A stretch of DNA of 64,000 bases from Alphaproteobacteria bacterium (GCA_017308235.1 JAFKFL010000016.1:1-64000), one strand, 5' to 3'. Positions 53,638-62,771 are shown, numbered from the stretch's first letter. The notes: a model not told the origin generated them from the sequence alone. Numbers and translations: made by a program.

Positions 53638-54414
53638 CTAGATCGCACTCGCGAGCTGCTTGCGCGCTTCGTTGGCCAGCGGGTGCAATCGCTCCGACGG
53701 GGTGGGACCGACCAGGCTGTAGCCGAGCCCTTTGTCGGCCCAGGTGTAGCCGTTGAGGTCGCCGTTCGCCTGCGGCGCCATCTGCACGCTCTTGTCGACG
53801 GCCATGCGACGGGTCAGCATCACGAGACGGGTGCCGTGGTCGTCGTCGTACATGAACATGGCGGCCGGTCCGTGAGTCGTCGCCACGATTCGTCCACCCA
53901 TGAGCCGAAATCCGGCGGCCGACAGATCGGGGATGGTCACGGCGCGGCCCAGTCGCTCCGTCATCCAGGCGATGAGCTCGGCCCGATCGGAGGCCTTGAT
54001 CTCGACAGGTCTTACATGGTCGGGCGCGTACACCGCGTAACTTGCGTTCGCCTCCACGGCGAGGGCGGCGATGCCTTCCGTTGACGGCCCGGCGCCGCGA
54101 AGCAACCATCCAGCGACGCCGCCTGTGCAGAGCAAGAGAACGGCCGCGGCAGCGGCGGCCCACCAGGGTGTCCAGGACGGTCGCCGCTGGCGTTCGACGA
54201 TCCGGGCGAGGTTGAGCTGCGGGGGAATGGGTTCGTCGGCGATGGGCGCGTATCCCGCTTTCAGAAGGTTGCGTTGACGGCTGTAGGCGGCCACGCGCAT
54301 GGCGACGTCTGGATGCGCGTCGAGGTAGGCGGCGACCTCCTCCTTGCGACGAACGTCGAGCGTTTGATCGACGAAGCCGTGCAATTCCTCTTCCGTGATG
54401 GGACGGATCGTCAT
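53638..54414 (-). CDS. Anti-sigma factor (membrane)
   Basis: 258 residues. The N-terminus has TEEELHGFVDQTLDVRRKEE, a zinc-independent anti-sigma-like domain, then a membrane helix (SWTPWWAAAAAAVLLLCTGG) at about residues 85-105 and a periplasmic part (YDDDHGTRLVMLTRRMAVDK). It should hold the ECF sigma factor until a signal arrives. Its ATG overlaps the sigma stop by four bases. Confidence 0.88.
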   Translation of the reverse strand: MTIRPITEEELHGFVDQTLDVRRKEEVAAYLDAHPDVAMRVAAYSRQRNLLKAGYAPIADEPIPPQLNLARIVERQRRPSWTPWWAAAAAAVLLLCTGGVAGWLLRGAGPSTEGIAALAVEANASYAVYAPDHVRPVEIKASDRAELIAWMTERLGRAVTIPDLSAAGFRLMGGRIVATTHGPAAMFMYDDDHGTRLVMLTRRMAVDKSVQMAPQANGDLNGYTWADKGLGYSLVGPTPSERLHPLANEARKQLASAI

Positions 54415-54938
54415 CTCACCCTCCGCAAGAAAGGCTTCGACGGCTGCACCGTCTCTGCGCCATCCATCAGCTCGATCAGGCGATCGCGCGCCCGTGAAAG
54501 ACGCGACATCACCGTGCCCGCGGGAATGCCAAGAACATGGGCGGCTTGCGCATAGGAAAGATCTTCCACGGCGACCAGGAGCAGGACCGAGCGCTGGTCC
54601 TCCGGCAATAGATCGACGCAACGCAGCATGTCTCGAACCTCGATGGCTTTGTCCTGGCCAGCGATCTGGGACAGCTCACGTTCGCTGGCTTCCTCCATCG
54701 TGACCTCGACGGGACTTCGCTTCTGCTGGCGGGATCGGTCGACCGCCAGGTTATGAAGGATCGAGAACATCCAGGTTCTGGGGTCGCCATCGAAGCGCCG
54801 CTGATGCCATCGGCTCACGGCGCGCTCCAGGCAGTCCTGCACGAGATCGTCCGCGACCGAGCGATTCCTGACGAGCGCGCGGGCGTAGCGGCGCAGCGCC
54901 GGAATCAACGGTTCGATCAGGTGCACCATGTCATTCAC
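54411..54938 (-). CDS. ECF-subfamily RNA polymerase sigma factor
   Basis: 175 residues. Region 2: YARALVRNRSVADDLVQDCL, WMFSILHNLAVDRSRQQKRS; region 4: LPEDQRSVLLLVAVEDLSYA followed by VLGIPAGTVMSRLSRARDRL. Start at the GTG with AAAGG nine bases upstream, or at the ATG three codons later. Paired with the anti-sigma factor. The operon also includes the beta-propeller and DUF305 genes upstream in the same orientation. Confidence 0.92.
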   Translation of the reverse strand: MNDMVHLIEPLIPALRRYARALVRNRSVADDLVQDCLERAVSRWHQRRFDGDPRTWMFSILHNLAVDRSRQQKRSPVEVTMEEASERELSQIAGQDKAIEVRDMLRCVDLLPEDQRSVLLLVAVEDLSYAQAAHVLGIPAGTVMSRLSRARDRLIELMDGAETVQPSKPFLRRVR

Positions 54939-55015
54939 GGCAAAACCTTTCGGCAGGCAACGACCCGGCCAGCTCGTCGGCCGGGTCGAAACGATCATCG
55001 GTGGCCCTGCGCGTA

Positions 55016-56482
55016 TTAGGGGCCTTGCACCTGGACGACCTTGCCTGGCTTGCCCGCCGCGTTCTCGGCGATGACAAGATAGCGCTTCTCGCTCTTGACA
55101 TCGCTCTGGACGAGCTGGCGGATCGGACCCGCCGCGTTGACAATGGCCGATCCCCCCGGATTGGTCATGAAGTTTGCCAGTGGCTGCAATTCGCCATGGC
55201 CGTCCGGGCTTGTCGAGAGAGCCAGGACATAGGGTTTCTTCGGCTCGAGATCGGTGACCGAGGCCTGGAGGACCTGGATGAGACCCTGGTCGAAGAGTGT
55301 AACGTTCGTCGGGGCCTTGTTGGCTGATCCTGCGCTGGCCAAGGTCAGGTGAGCGATCTGTCCGGCAACACCGAGCGGTTGAAGGTTGTCCGTGCCGGCG
55401 CCCTCCGGAACCGCGTTGGGAACATAGGTGATGGCTTGCGGTGCCTGGCCAATCGGAACGTTCGCGATGACCTTGTTGGTCAGTGTGTCGATCGCGGCCA
55501 ACGCATCGGCGTTCTCCAGGCCAACATAGATGCGGGTGCCGTCACCCGACGGCCAGAGGCCGTGCGGCAGGTTGCCGACGGGGATCGTTGCGACCTGCTC
55601 GAAGGTGTCGGTTCGGAAGACCTTGACCTCGTTCAGGCCGCCGATGGTGACATAGGCAAACGAGCCGTTCTTGTTCACGGCAAGGTTGACGTGGTTGGTG
55701 ATCGGGCCGGTATCGAGCGTCTTGAGCACGTTGAACGGCGGTTGGGCGTTGAACACCTGCGTCTTGCCCACGTCTTTCAAGGTGAACCAGACCTGCTTGC
55801 CGTCGGCTGTTGCGGCGATATCCGGGCAGAAGGGGCTCGCCTGCTTCACACGCGCCACGATCTGATGATCGGCAACGCTGATGACGTCGGTTTCCGGATT
55901 GAAGGATGAGCAGACATAGCCGTACTTGCCGTCCGGCGAAAAGATCTGCATGCCCGGGCCGTTCGGCGTCTTGATGCGGGTCTTTTCCTGGAAGGTGGTG
56001 CCGTCGAGAACCGCGACATAATCCTCGCCGCGGACGGTCACCCAAACTTCCTTGCCGTCCGGCGTGAAGAACGCCTCATGCGGTGACCGGCCGACATAGG
56101 TCGTGTGCTTCACCTTGTTCGTCGCCGTGTCGATGAACGTCACGGAATTGGAGCCGATCGAAACAACGGCCAGCGTCTTGTGATCGGGCGAGAAGCCCAT
56201 GCCGTGGACCAGGACCTGCCCCTTGTACAACGGACTCAAGTTGCCTGGCAGCGGATCGCCGAGACGGATGACGCCGAGGAGCTTGTTGTCGGCTGGATCC
56301 GTCACCGACACGGTGTTGGAGAACTGTTCCGCCGCATAGACCCGGTCGTGATGGCTGACCGGAATATCGGGTGTCGATGCAAGACCGGGCGCCTGGCCAG
56401 CCGAGGCCGACGTACAAGCCAGGATCGTGCCCGCCAGGATCGCGCTGGCCAGCACGCCGGCGGAAAACAAACTGCGCTTCAT
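55016..56482 (-). CDS. Secreted YncE-like beta-propeller protein (YVTN family)
   Basis: 488 residues with a signal peptide (SAGVLASAILAGTILACTSA). The main part is a seven-blade YVTN propeller with repeats such as VYAAEQFSNTVSVTDPADNK, TFIDTATNKVKHTTYVGRS and IYVGLENADALAAIDTLTNK. Periplasmic, possibly surface-bound; ligand unknown. A further C-terminal domain (LPLGVAGQIAHLTLASAGSA-like region) follows the propeller. It is 11 bases downstream of the DUF305 gene. Confidence 0.88.
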   Translation of the reverse strand: MKRSLFSAGVLASAILAGTILACTSASAGQAPGLASTPDIPVSHHDRVYAAEQFSNTVSVTDPADNKLLGVIRLGDPLPGNLSPLYKGQVLVHGMGFSPDHKTLAVVSIGSNSVTFIDTATNKVKHTTYVGRSPHEAFFTPDGKEVWVTVRGEDYVAVLDGTTFQEKTRIKTPNGPGMQIFSPDGKYGYVCSSFNPETDVISVADHQIVARVKQASPFCPDIAATADGKQVWFTLKDVGKTQVFNAQPPFNVLKTLDTGPITNHVNLAVNKNGSFAYVTIGGLNEVKVFRTDTFEQVATIPVGNLPHGLWPSGDGTRIYVGLENADALAAIDTLTNKVIANVPIGQAPQAITYVPNAVPEGAGTDNLQPLGVAGQIAHLTLASAGSANKAPTNVTLFDQGLIQVLQASVTDLEPKKPYVLALSTSPDGHGELQPLANFMTNPGGSAIVNAAGPIRQLVQSDVKSEKRYLVIAENAAGKPGKVVQVQGP

Positions 56483-56493
56483 TCTTCTTGCTC

Positions 56494-56979
56494 CTACTTG
56501 GTTTGGTTGGAGTGCGGCATGGATGAGTGACCGTGCTGAGCCGCGGCAGGTGGAACCTGCGTCGGCGCGGCCGTCTGCGCGGGCAGGGGCTGGCCGAGCG
56601 CAAGATGCATCGCGGCGATTTCCTGCTGCTGCTCGACGATGATTTCCTGGGCGATGCGCCGGAGTTGCTCGTTCTTCCCGTAGCGAAGCTCTGCGAGCGC
56701 CATGTCGATGGCGCCCTGATGGTGCGGGATCATCATCGCGGCAAAGTCGGCGTCGACGTCGCCTGTTGGCTTGACGTCCATTCCGGCCATCATCTTGTCC
56801 ATGGCCGCGCTGTTCTCGGCGAGAAACGGCTGCTCCGCCGCGACGGCGGCATTCGCCGGCGCCGAGGCCTGTGCAGTGGGGTGATTAGACTGCGCCCATC
56901 CGCTGATCGAACTGACAGCAAACGCGAAGACGGCGGCAAGTGCAGGGGCACTTGCTCGCGGCAGGAATGCAGGAAACAT
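56494..56979 (-). CDS. DUF305 domain protein
   Basis: 161 residues with a signal peptide (ALAAVFAFAVSSISGWAQ) and a DUF305 helical domain (MDKMMAGMDVKPTGDVDADF, AAMMIPHHQGAIDMALAELR). The HHQGAIDMA motif with Met/His suggests a metal-binding protein such as copper-related ones, which is an inference. The ATG chosen has GGAG eight bases before it. It is first in the operon with the propeller, sigma and anti-sigma genes. Confidence 0.88.
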   Translation of the reverse strand: MFPAFLPRASAPALAAVFAFAVSSISGWAQSNHPTAQASAPANAAVAAEQPFLAENSAAMDKMMAGMDVKPTGDVDADFAAMMIPHHQGAIDMALAELRYGKNEQLRRIAQEIIVEQQQEIAAMHLALGQPLPAQTAAPTQVPPAAAQHGHSSMPHSNQTK

Positions 56980-57124
56980 GCGGTCCACTCCGTGTGCACA
57001 AAGGGCGTCATTAGGGTGGACGCGTGCGGAGAGGAGTTATTCCATGGGTCGCGCGAAGTATTTTTGGCGCCTGGTGTCAGTTACTTTGGGCGCACACGCT
57101 CGAAATCTCGAATAGCTGGATATT

Positions 57125-57673
57125 TCAATCCTGCCAAGCGTGTTTCTGAAACGGCACTTCGAGCGGCGGCTTGGTGATGCTGCCGGTGTAGTTCGTGATC
57201 GTCGAGGCGGCGACCGCGGCGATCACTTCCAGGAGGTGATCTTTGCCGAACCCGGCCGCGAGGAAGCGATGGACGTCCTCGTCGTCGAGACGTCCTCGCT
57301 TTTCGATCATCGTCTTCGCCAAGCCCGACAGTGCGGCGAATTTGCCGTCCTTCGGCAGACGGCCCTCCCGGACAGCCTGGACATCCACTGGATCGATGCC
57401 TTCCTTGAGAGCCAGAGTCGTATGGAACGCCACGGCCCAGCGGCAGCCGTTGGTCACCGCGTCGGTAAGCAGAATGATTTGCACCTGCGCTTCGGTGAAG
57501 CTGCCACCATGCACATTGTCGAACAGAGCGACGAGGCTATTGATCAGAGCTGGCGAGGTCGCCATCGCCGCGGCGATGTTCGGGATCATGCCGAATGCGG
57601 CCTGCAGCTGCTGCAGCGCCGGCTTCGCGCGTTCAGGGGCGGTTTCAATGGTGTGAAGGGGAAAGTCCGTCAT
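57125..57673 (-). CDS. Carboxymuconolactone decarboxylase family protein
   Basis: 182 residues with the CMD/AhpD helical fold: QLQAAFGMIPNIAAAMATSP, LIDVVTNG-type helix with NGCRWAVAFHTTLALKEGID. The usual C-x2-C redox pair is C-R-W-A here, so only one Cys is kept and a classic peroxidase cycle is unlikely. The His is kept. It overlaps nothing; next gene upstream is the PfpI gene. Confidence 0.85.
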   Translation of the reverse strand: MTDFPLHTIETAPERAKPALQQLQAAFGMIPNIAAAMATSPALINSLVALFDNVHGGSFTEAQVQIILLTDAVTNGCRWAVAFHTTLALKEGIDPVDVQAVREGRLPKDGKFAALSGLAKTMIEKRGRLDDEDVHRFLAAGFGKDHLLEVIAAVAASTITNYTGSITKPPLEVPFQKHAWQD

Positions 57674-57704
57674 GTGAGCTACTCTCTGATGAGCGATCTG
57701 TGGC

Positions 57705-58478
57705 TTATCTAGGGATGAAACTTTTGGCGGGTTCGCCAACAAAGCCTCGGTTCTCGCCAAACGAGTCGACGGCGTCGGTCGCTATGCCGAGTTTGGCGGC
57801 GATGCGCCGCGCCGTTTGCTCGCGCTGCGTCGTGATGGTCTGTGCTGATCGACGGACCTGTTCCAGGATCGGGGAGGGTGCCGTCTCGGGCGTGCCGCTG
57901 TCGAAGGGCGGTTCCGGCGCATAGGCCATATAAAGCTGGATCGCTTGCGCGACCTCATCGCCGCGCAGCTCGGCGGCGAGGCGCAAGGCGCCATCGATGC
58001 CGGCCGTAACGCCCGCGGCGAAGACCCAAGTGCCATCAACCACAACGCGCTCGTTGACGGGGATCGCGCCGAAATAGGGCAGTAAGTGAAACGACGCCCA
58101 GTGGGTCGTCGCGCGCCGCCCCTTGAGCAGACCCGCCGCGCCGCAGATCAGGGCGCCCGTGCACACCGAGAACATGCAGCAGGCGCCCGACGCCTGCTGC
58201 CGGATCCAGCCCAGCACTTCGGCGTCTTCCATCAAGGCCTCCTGGCCGAAGCCGCCCGGCACATGCAGAACATCCAGCTGATGCGCATCGGCCAGGGTCG
58301 CGTCAGGTGCAAGCCGCAATCCTTTCAGGTCGCGAACAGGCGCCGCGGTCTTGCCATAGAGGCGATAGGTCGAATTCGGGAGGCGCGACAGCACCTCGAA
58401 CGGTCCTGTGAGGTCGATCTGATCGAGGTCCTCGAACAAGAGGGAGCCGATCTGCAGATGCTTGTCATGTGGGATCAT
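57705..58478 (-). CDS. DJ-1/PfpI-family protein
   Basis: 257 residues. Glutamine-amidotransferase-like fold: IGSLLFEDLDQIDLTGPFEV, LHVPGGFGQEALMEDAEVLG, MFSVCTGALICGAAGLLKGR with the nucleophilic-elbow Cys, and TTHWASFHLLPYFGAIP. Close to isonitrile hydratase-type proteins (no AraC domain). Divergent from a GlxA-type regulator with which it shares the same fold in its N-terminal half; the two may act on the same signal. Confidence 0.88.
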   Translation of the reverse strand: MIPHDKHLQIGSLLFEDLDQIDLTGPFEVLSRLPNSTYRLYGKTAAPVRDLKGLRLAPDATLADAHQLDVLHVPGGFGQEALMEDAEVLGWIRQQASGACCMFSVCTGALICGAAGLLKGRRATTHWASFHLLPYFGAIPVNERVVVDGTWVFAAGVTAGIDGALRLAAELRGDEVAQAIQLYMAYAPEPPFDSGTPETAPSPILEQVRRSAQTITTQREQTARRIAAKLGIATDAVDSFGENRGFVGEPAKSFIPR

Positions 58479-58544
58479 GGCGATCTCCAGGTTCGACGTC
58501 AGTGGGTGGACAAGGCGATCCTAGCCGGGCATGGTTTGGCGGAA

Positions 58545-59537
58545 ATGCCAAAGTCCCCACGTTTCTCGCCAAACTCGATTCGGGCTATCGAGGTGCTCAC
58601 CTTCCCGGCGGTGCAACTGCTCGATGTCACGGGGCCGGTTCAGGTGTTCGCCTCCGCCAACGACCTCGTCGCCAACGCCGGAGGTGCGCCGCCCTACCGT
58701 GTCAAGCTCGTGGCGCAAGGAGATCGGGGCGTCGTCTCTTCGGCCGGAGTGACGCTGGCGGTGGGGCCGCTCAGCCGACGCAGCGAGCCGCTGGATACGT
58801 TGCTCGTCGCCGGCGGGCAGGGGGTGGAGGCCGCGGCGGCAAATCCGGCATTGGTCGATTGGCTGCAGCAGCGGGCGATGCAGGCACGCCGCGTCGCGTC
58901 TGTTTGTACCGGCGCGTTCCTGCTTGCCGCCGCAGGTCTATTGGACGGACGTCGCGCGGTGACGCACTGGAAGGATTGCGCGAGGCTGGCGCAACGCTTT
59001 CCCGCTGTGCGCGTCGAGCCCGATCCGATCTTCGTGTGCGACGGTCGGGTGTGGACCTCGGCGGGCGTGACTGCGGGAATCGATCTCGCCCTGGCGCTGG
59101 TGGAGCAGGACCTCGGCCGCTCCGTGGCGCTTGCCGTCGCTCGCTACATGGTCGTCTTCCTCAAACGTCCCGGCGGGCAGGCGCAGTTCAGCGCCGCTCT
59201 GGCCTTGCAGGCCGTGGATGACAAGTTCGGCGCGCTCCATGACTGGATCAACCGTCATCTCGGTGACGATCTTTCGCTTTCCGTCCTGGCCGATCGGGCG
59301 GGCATGAGTGAGCGCAGTTTCAGTCGACACTATGCGGAGGCAACTGGGCAGACGCCGGCTCGCGCGATCGAGCGGTTGAGGATAGAGGCGGCGCGGCGCC
59401 TGCTTTCGGACTCGCGCACGCCGATCAAGAGGGTCGCACAGCGTTGCGGCTTCGGCTCGGAAGAAACAATGCGCCGCGGCTTCCTGCGCCTGCTCGCCGT
59501 CACGCCGCAAGACTACCGATCTCGATTCACGTTTTGA
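58545..59537 (+). CDS. GlxA-family regulator (PfpI + AraC)
   Basis: 330 residues. N-terminal PfpI-like domain (AIEVLTFPAVQLLDVTGPVQ, ASVCTGAFLLAAAGLLDGRR with Cys, VTHWKDCARLAQRFPAVRVE) followed by an AraC DNA-binding domain (LSLSVLADRAGMSERSFSRH, YAEATGQTPARAIERLRIEA, IKRVAQRCGFGSEETMRRGF). It is transcribed away from the PfpI gene. The 66 bases between them would hold the operators. The start is the ATG beginning MPKSPRFS. Confidence 0.9.
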   Translation: MPKSPRFSPNSIRAIEVLTFPAVQLLDVTGPVQVFASANDLVANAGGAPPYRVKLVAQGDRGVVSSAGVTLAVGPLSRRSEPLDTLLVAGGQGVEAAAANPALVDWLQQRAMQARRVASVCTGAFLLAAAGLLDGRRAVTHWKDCARLAQRFPAVRVEPDPIFVCDGRVWTSAGVTAGIDLALALVEQDLGRSVALAVARYMVVFLKRPGGQAQFSAALALQAVDDKFGALHDWINRHLGDDLSLSVLADRAGMSERSFSRHYAEATGQTPARAIERLRIEAARRLLSDSRTPIKRVAQRCGFGSEETMRRGFLRLLAVTPQDYRSRFTF

Positions 59538-59568
59538 GACCAAACGCGCGACGCCGCTCTCGCAGACG

Positions 59569-60195
59569 TCACGCGACGGTCTTCTTTTTCGACGGTTCTG
59601 TCAGCGACGGCCACGACGCGAGCGCGGCTTGGGCGACGGCCTCCAGCTCGCGCCGACTTGCGCCGTCGCGCGCCTGGATCGACATGCCCTGCTGGACCGT
59701 GACGTAGTATCGGGCGATCGCGCCGAGATCGGCGCTGGGCGCAATCTCGCCCGCGGCCACGCCCTGCTGCAGCCGCTGCTTCAAGCCTTCGACATTCTGC
59801 GCCCGCAACCGGATCAGTTCGCGCCGCGCAGTATCGGAGTGCTCGCCCGGATGCAGCGCCGATAGCACGATCAGGCAGCCCGGCGGCTTGTTGCGCCTGG
59901 TGAACACGCGCGCCGTCTCCATCAGGTAGCGTTGGACGGCCTCGTATGCAGTCTTCGCCTGCGTCACGCCATCCCAGATCTCCAGCCCCTGGGTTGCCCC
60001 GTAATGCTGCACGGCCTGTCGGAACAGATCCTCCTTGCTGCCGAATGCCGCATAGAGGCTGGGCGAGGCGATCCCCATGGCCGATGTGAGGTCGGTCATC
60101 GAGGCGCCCTCGTAGCCCTTGATCCAGAAAAGTTCCATGGCGCGCTCGAGTGCTGCGTCCTTGTCGAAGTTCCGGGGCCGGCCTCTCGGTGTCAT
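59569..60195 (-). CDS. TetR/AcrR-family regulator
   Basis: 208 residues. Helix-turn-helix GYEGASMTDLTSAMGIASPS followed by LYAAFGSKEDLFRQAVQHYG, in the TetR branch with a C-terminal domain like those of AcrR-type reductase/transporter pairs. Divergent from SDR and MFS genes; palindromic operators in the gap indicate control of both sides. Confidence 0.92.
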   Translation of the reverse strand: MTPRGRPRNFDKDAALERAMELFWIKGYEGASMTDLTSAMGIASPSLYAAFGSKEDLFRQAVQHYGATQGLEIWDGVTQAKTAYEAVQRYLMETARVFTRRNKPPGCLIVLSALHPGEHSDTARRELIRLRAQNVEGLKQRLQQGVAAGEIAPSADLGAIARYYVTVQQGMSIQARDGASRRELEAVAQAALASWPSLTEPSKKKTVA

Positions 60196-60208
60196 CTGTG
60201 CGTCTCGA

Positions 60209-60286
60209 TTTATGTGTCGATCAATAAATAATTACCTTGACCAAGAAGCGCAACCCACCAATTTATGTGCTGATCGACACATAAAT
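60209..60286. promoter_or_regulatory. Operators of the TetR gene
   Basis: A 26-base palindrome ATTTATGTG-CTGATCGA-CACATAAAT at 60261-60286 lies close to the SDR start; a second copy of its half, ATTTATGTGTCGATCA at 60209-60224, is the perfect inverse of TGATCGACACATAAAT. They flank the gap between the divergent TetR and SDR genes. AT-rich, as expected for an operator/promoter. Confidence 0.8.
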
Positions 60287-60306
60287 CTTTAGGAAAGGAA
60301 CACAGC

Positions 60307-61047
60307 ATGAGTACGTTGCAGGGAAAGCGGGCGCTGGTGACCGGCGCCAGTCGCGGTATCGGCGCCGCCATCGCCCGGCGCCTGGCAGCCGAGGGCGCAG
60401 ATGTGGCCATCACCTATCAGCACTCCGCCGGTCCGGCGAAGGCGATCGTCGGCGAGATCGAGAAGCTCGGCCGGCGAGGGCTCGCGATCCAGGCGGACAG
60501 CGCCGATCCTGATGCGGTCAAGGCCGCGGTGGATCAGGCGGCGAAGACGTTCGGTGGCCTTGATATCTTGGTCAACAATGCCGGCATCTTCCGCGGCGGG
60601 TCGCTCGAGGCGATGACGTTGGAAGACATCGATACAACCCTGGCTGTGAACGTGCGTGCCGCGGTGGTTGCCTCGCAAGCGGCGGCAAAACATATGAGCG
60701 AAGGGGGCCGCATCGTCTCGATCGGCAGCAATCTCGCGAGCCGTGTGCCCGACGCCGGCATGAGCCTCTATTCCATGAGCAAGGCGGCACTGATCGCCTG
60801 GACACAGGGTCTGGCGCGCGATCTCGGCAGCCGCGGCATCACCGCCAACGTCGTGCATCCGGGCTCGACCGATACCGACATGAATCCGGCACAAGGCGAG
60901 CAGGCGGCGGCCCAGCGCGCCCGTATGGCGATCCCGCGCTACGGCAAGGCCGGGGACGTCGCGGCGCTGGTAGCCTTTGTGGCGGGCCCCGAAGCAGGCT
61001 CCATCAACGGCGCGGGTCTGACGATCGACGGTGGCGCCAACGCATGA
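60307..61047 (+). CDS. SDR family oxidoreductase
   Basis: 246 residues. Classical SDR: ALVTGASRGIGAAIARRLAA, LVNNAGIFRGGSLEAMTLED, IVSIGSNLASRVPDAGMSLY with Ser, YSMSKAALIAWTQGLARDLG with Tyr and Lys. 3-oxoacyl-ACP reductase-like. The stop overlaps the ATG of the MFS gene by four bases. Probably repressed by the divergent TetR protein. Confidence 0.93.
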   Translation: MSTLQGKRALVTGASRGIGAAIARRLAAEGADVAITYQHSAGPAKAIVGEIEKLGRRGLAIQADSADPDAVKAAVDQAAKTFGGLDILVNNAGIFRGGSLEAMTLEDIDTTLAVNVRAAVVASQAAAKHMSEGGRIVSIGSNLASRVPDAGMSLYSMSKAALIAWTQGLARDLGSRGITANVVHPGSTDTDMNPAQGEQAAAQRARMAIPRYGKAGDVAALVAFVAGPEAGSINGAGLTIDGGANA

Positions 61048-62246
61048 TCGGAGCCAGCTGTTCGGGAGCGCGGGCGCTGCCGCTTGCGCTCTCGATCATC
61101 ATTGCGTCGAGCGCCGTCGTGGTCGCCTCGGAGTTCATTGTCGTCGGCCTGCTGCCGGTCCTGAGCCGCGACTTCGGCGTCTCGATGACCAAGGCCGGCT
61201 TGCTCGTCGGCGCCTTTGCCTTTTCAGCGGCGGTGCTGGGGCCGCCGCTGACGCTTGCCACGGCGCAGGTTTCGACGCGCCGGATCCTGGTCGCCGTCCT
61301 GCTCCTGTTTGCGGCCAGCGATATCACAGCGCTGCTATGGCCCGGCTTCGGCGTTATGCTGGCGGTGCGGATCCTCCAGGGCGCCGCGCTCCCGGTGTCC
61401 ATCAGCGTGGGTGCAGCAACAATCAGCCGACTGGCGCCGCCGGAGCGATACGGCCGATCCTTGGCGCTCGCCAACACAGGCTTTGCGATCGGTGTGGTCT
61501 TTGCTGTGCCGGCCGGCGTTGCGCTCTCGGAGAACGGCCTCTGGACGCCATCCTTCATCGCGCTGGCCGGCCTGGCGATCGCGGCCGCAGGACTGGTGGC
61601 TGTCGCATTTCCCAACGTGGCTGATGCGATCGCGGCGGACGAACCCGCTCCCCGTGCGGGGGCCGCGTCGCGCCTGTTGGTCAACTATCGCTTCATCCTG
61701 CATTTGGCATTGTCGGTGGCCGTGTTCGCCGCGACCTTCGCGGCCTACACCTATCTCACGGCCTGGCATGCCGAACGCGCCGGTCTTTCCAATGTGCGGA
61801 TTGCGCTGGTGCTGGCGGGATTTGGCGCAACAGGGTTGCTCGGTATTGCAATGGCGGCCCGGATTGCGGACGGTGCGCCCCTCCTTGCCACTGCGATCGC
61901 GGTCGTCGTCGTGCCGCTCGCTGCGATCGGCCTTTCACTCGTCGAAGCAACGGAGGCACGCCTGCTGTTGCTCGCGGTCTGGGGTATCGCGCACACGGCA
62001 TGCGTCACGTTGTGCCAGGTGCGTGTCACGCTCGCGGGGCGCGTCGCCCCGGGATTCGCCATGGCGATGAACATTTCGGCCGCCAATCTCGGTATCGCGC
62101 TCGGCGCGTTGGCCGGCGGATGGCTGGTGGCGCGATGGGGCGTGGACGCCATCGGTTGGGGGAGTTTGAGCCTCACGCCGTTCGTTCTCGGACTGGCCGC
62201 CGTGCTCGCATCAGGGAGATATCGCCGCCAGGACAATGTCGGTTGA
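61044..62246 (+). CDS. MFS transporter
   Basis: 400 residues with 12 predicted membrane segments: IIASSAVVVASEFIVVGLLP, AKAGLL-type motif A region (FGVSMTKAGLLVGAFAFSAA), RILQGAALPVSISVGAATIS and FAIGVVFAVPAGVALSENGL. Similar to the AraJ/DHA1 exporters of chloramphenicol- or sugar-type compounds. Co-transcribed with the SDR gene. Confidence 0.9.
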   Translation: MIGASCSGARALPLALSIIIASSAVVVASEFIVVGLLPVLSRDFGVSMTKAGLLVGAFAFSAAVLGPPLTLATAQVSTRRILVAVLLLFAASDITALLWPGFGVMLAVRILQGAALPVSISVGAATISRLAPPERYGRSLALANTGFAIGVVFAVPAGVALSENGLWTPSFIALAGLAIAAAGLVAVAFPNVADAIAADEPAPRAGAASRLLVNYRFILHLALSVAVFAATFAAYTYLTAWHAERAGLSNVRIALVLAGFGATGLLGIAMAARIADGAPLLATAIAVVVVPLAAIGLSLVEATEARLLLLAVWGIAHTACVTLCQVRVTLAGRVAPGFAMAMNISAANLGIALGALAGGWLVARWGVDAIGWGSLSLTPFVLGLAAVLASGRYRRQDNVG

Positions 62247-62254
62247 CGCGACGG

Positions 62255-62665
62255 TCAAGGCGAGTGACCAGGAGCGCCTTCGACGGCGAAGGTGTGATAC
62301 TTGGCGAATTGTTCACCGACATGGCGCACTTGCACGTATGCCGGATCATTTCGCCAGGCCAGAAGAGCCTCCATGCTCGGATACATGTAGATGATGACGC
62401 GCTTGGGGGCTTCTCCGTCGACGGCAACGACCTTCGCGCCGGTCGCCGCCGAGCCCGCCGCCGCAATCAGGCGCCCGCCGTGCGCTTTGATGATCTCTCT
62501 CGCTTTCGGGAGATACTGCTTGGCGTACCCATCGGGGTCACTGACATCGATCTGACCGATCAAGTATGCCGGCGGCGTGGTTTGCCCGTGAAGGGCTTCG
62601 CTGCCGAGCGCGCCTGACGCGACACACGTGAGCATGGCGAGACCGATTTTGCTTCGAGGATTCAT
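62255..62665 (-). CDS. Secreted DUF1330 domain protein
   Basis: 136 residues. Signal peptide (IGLAMLTCVASGALGSEA) then the DUF1330 domain: AYLIGQIDVSDPDGYAKQYL, HGGRLIAAAGSAATGAKVVA, VIIYMYPSMEALLAWRNDPA. Small ferredoxin-like fold; role unknown. Divergent from the LysR gene at 62772 with 106 bases in between, so it is a likely target. Confidence 0.88.
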   Translation of the reverse strand: MNPRSKIGLAMLTCVASGALGSEALHGQTTPPAYLIGQIDVSDPDGYAKQYLPKAREIIKAHGGRLIAAAGSAATGAKVVAVDGEAPKRVIIYMYPSMEALLAWRNDPAYVQVRHVGEQFAKYHTFAVEGAPGHSP

Positions 62666-62771
62666 TTGCGTTCCCTTCCACGTTCAACCGAGGTTGGCGT
62701 AGCGCCGGAGGGTGCCATGCGTCCAATACATAAGCGCTCTGCTTTCTTATGCCGATTTGCTATAAGTCTGC

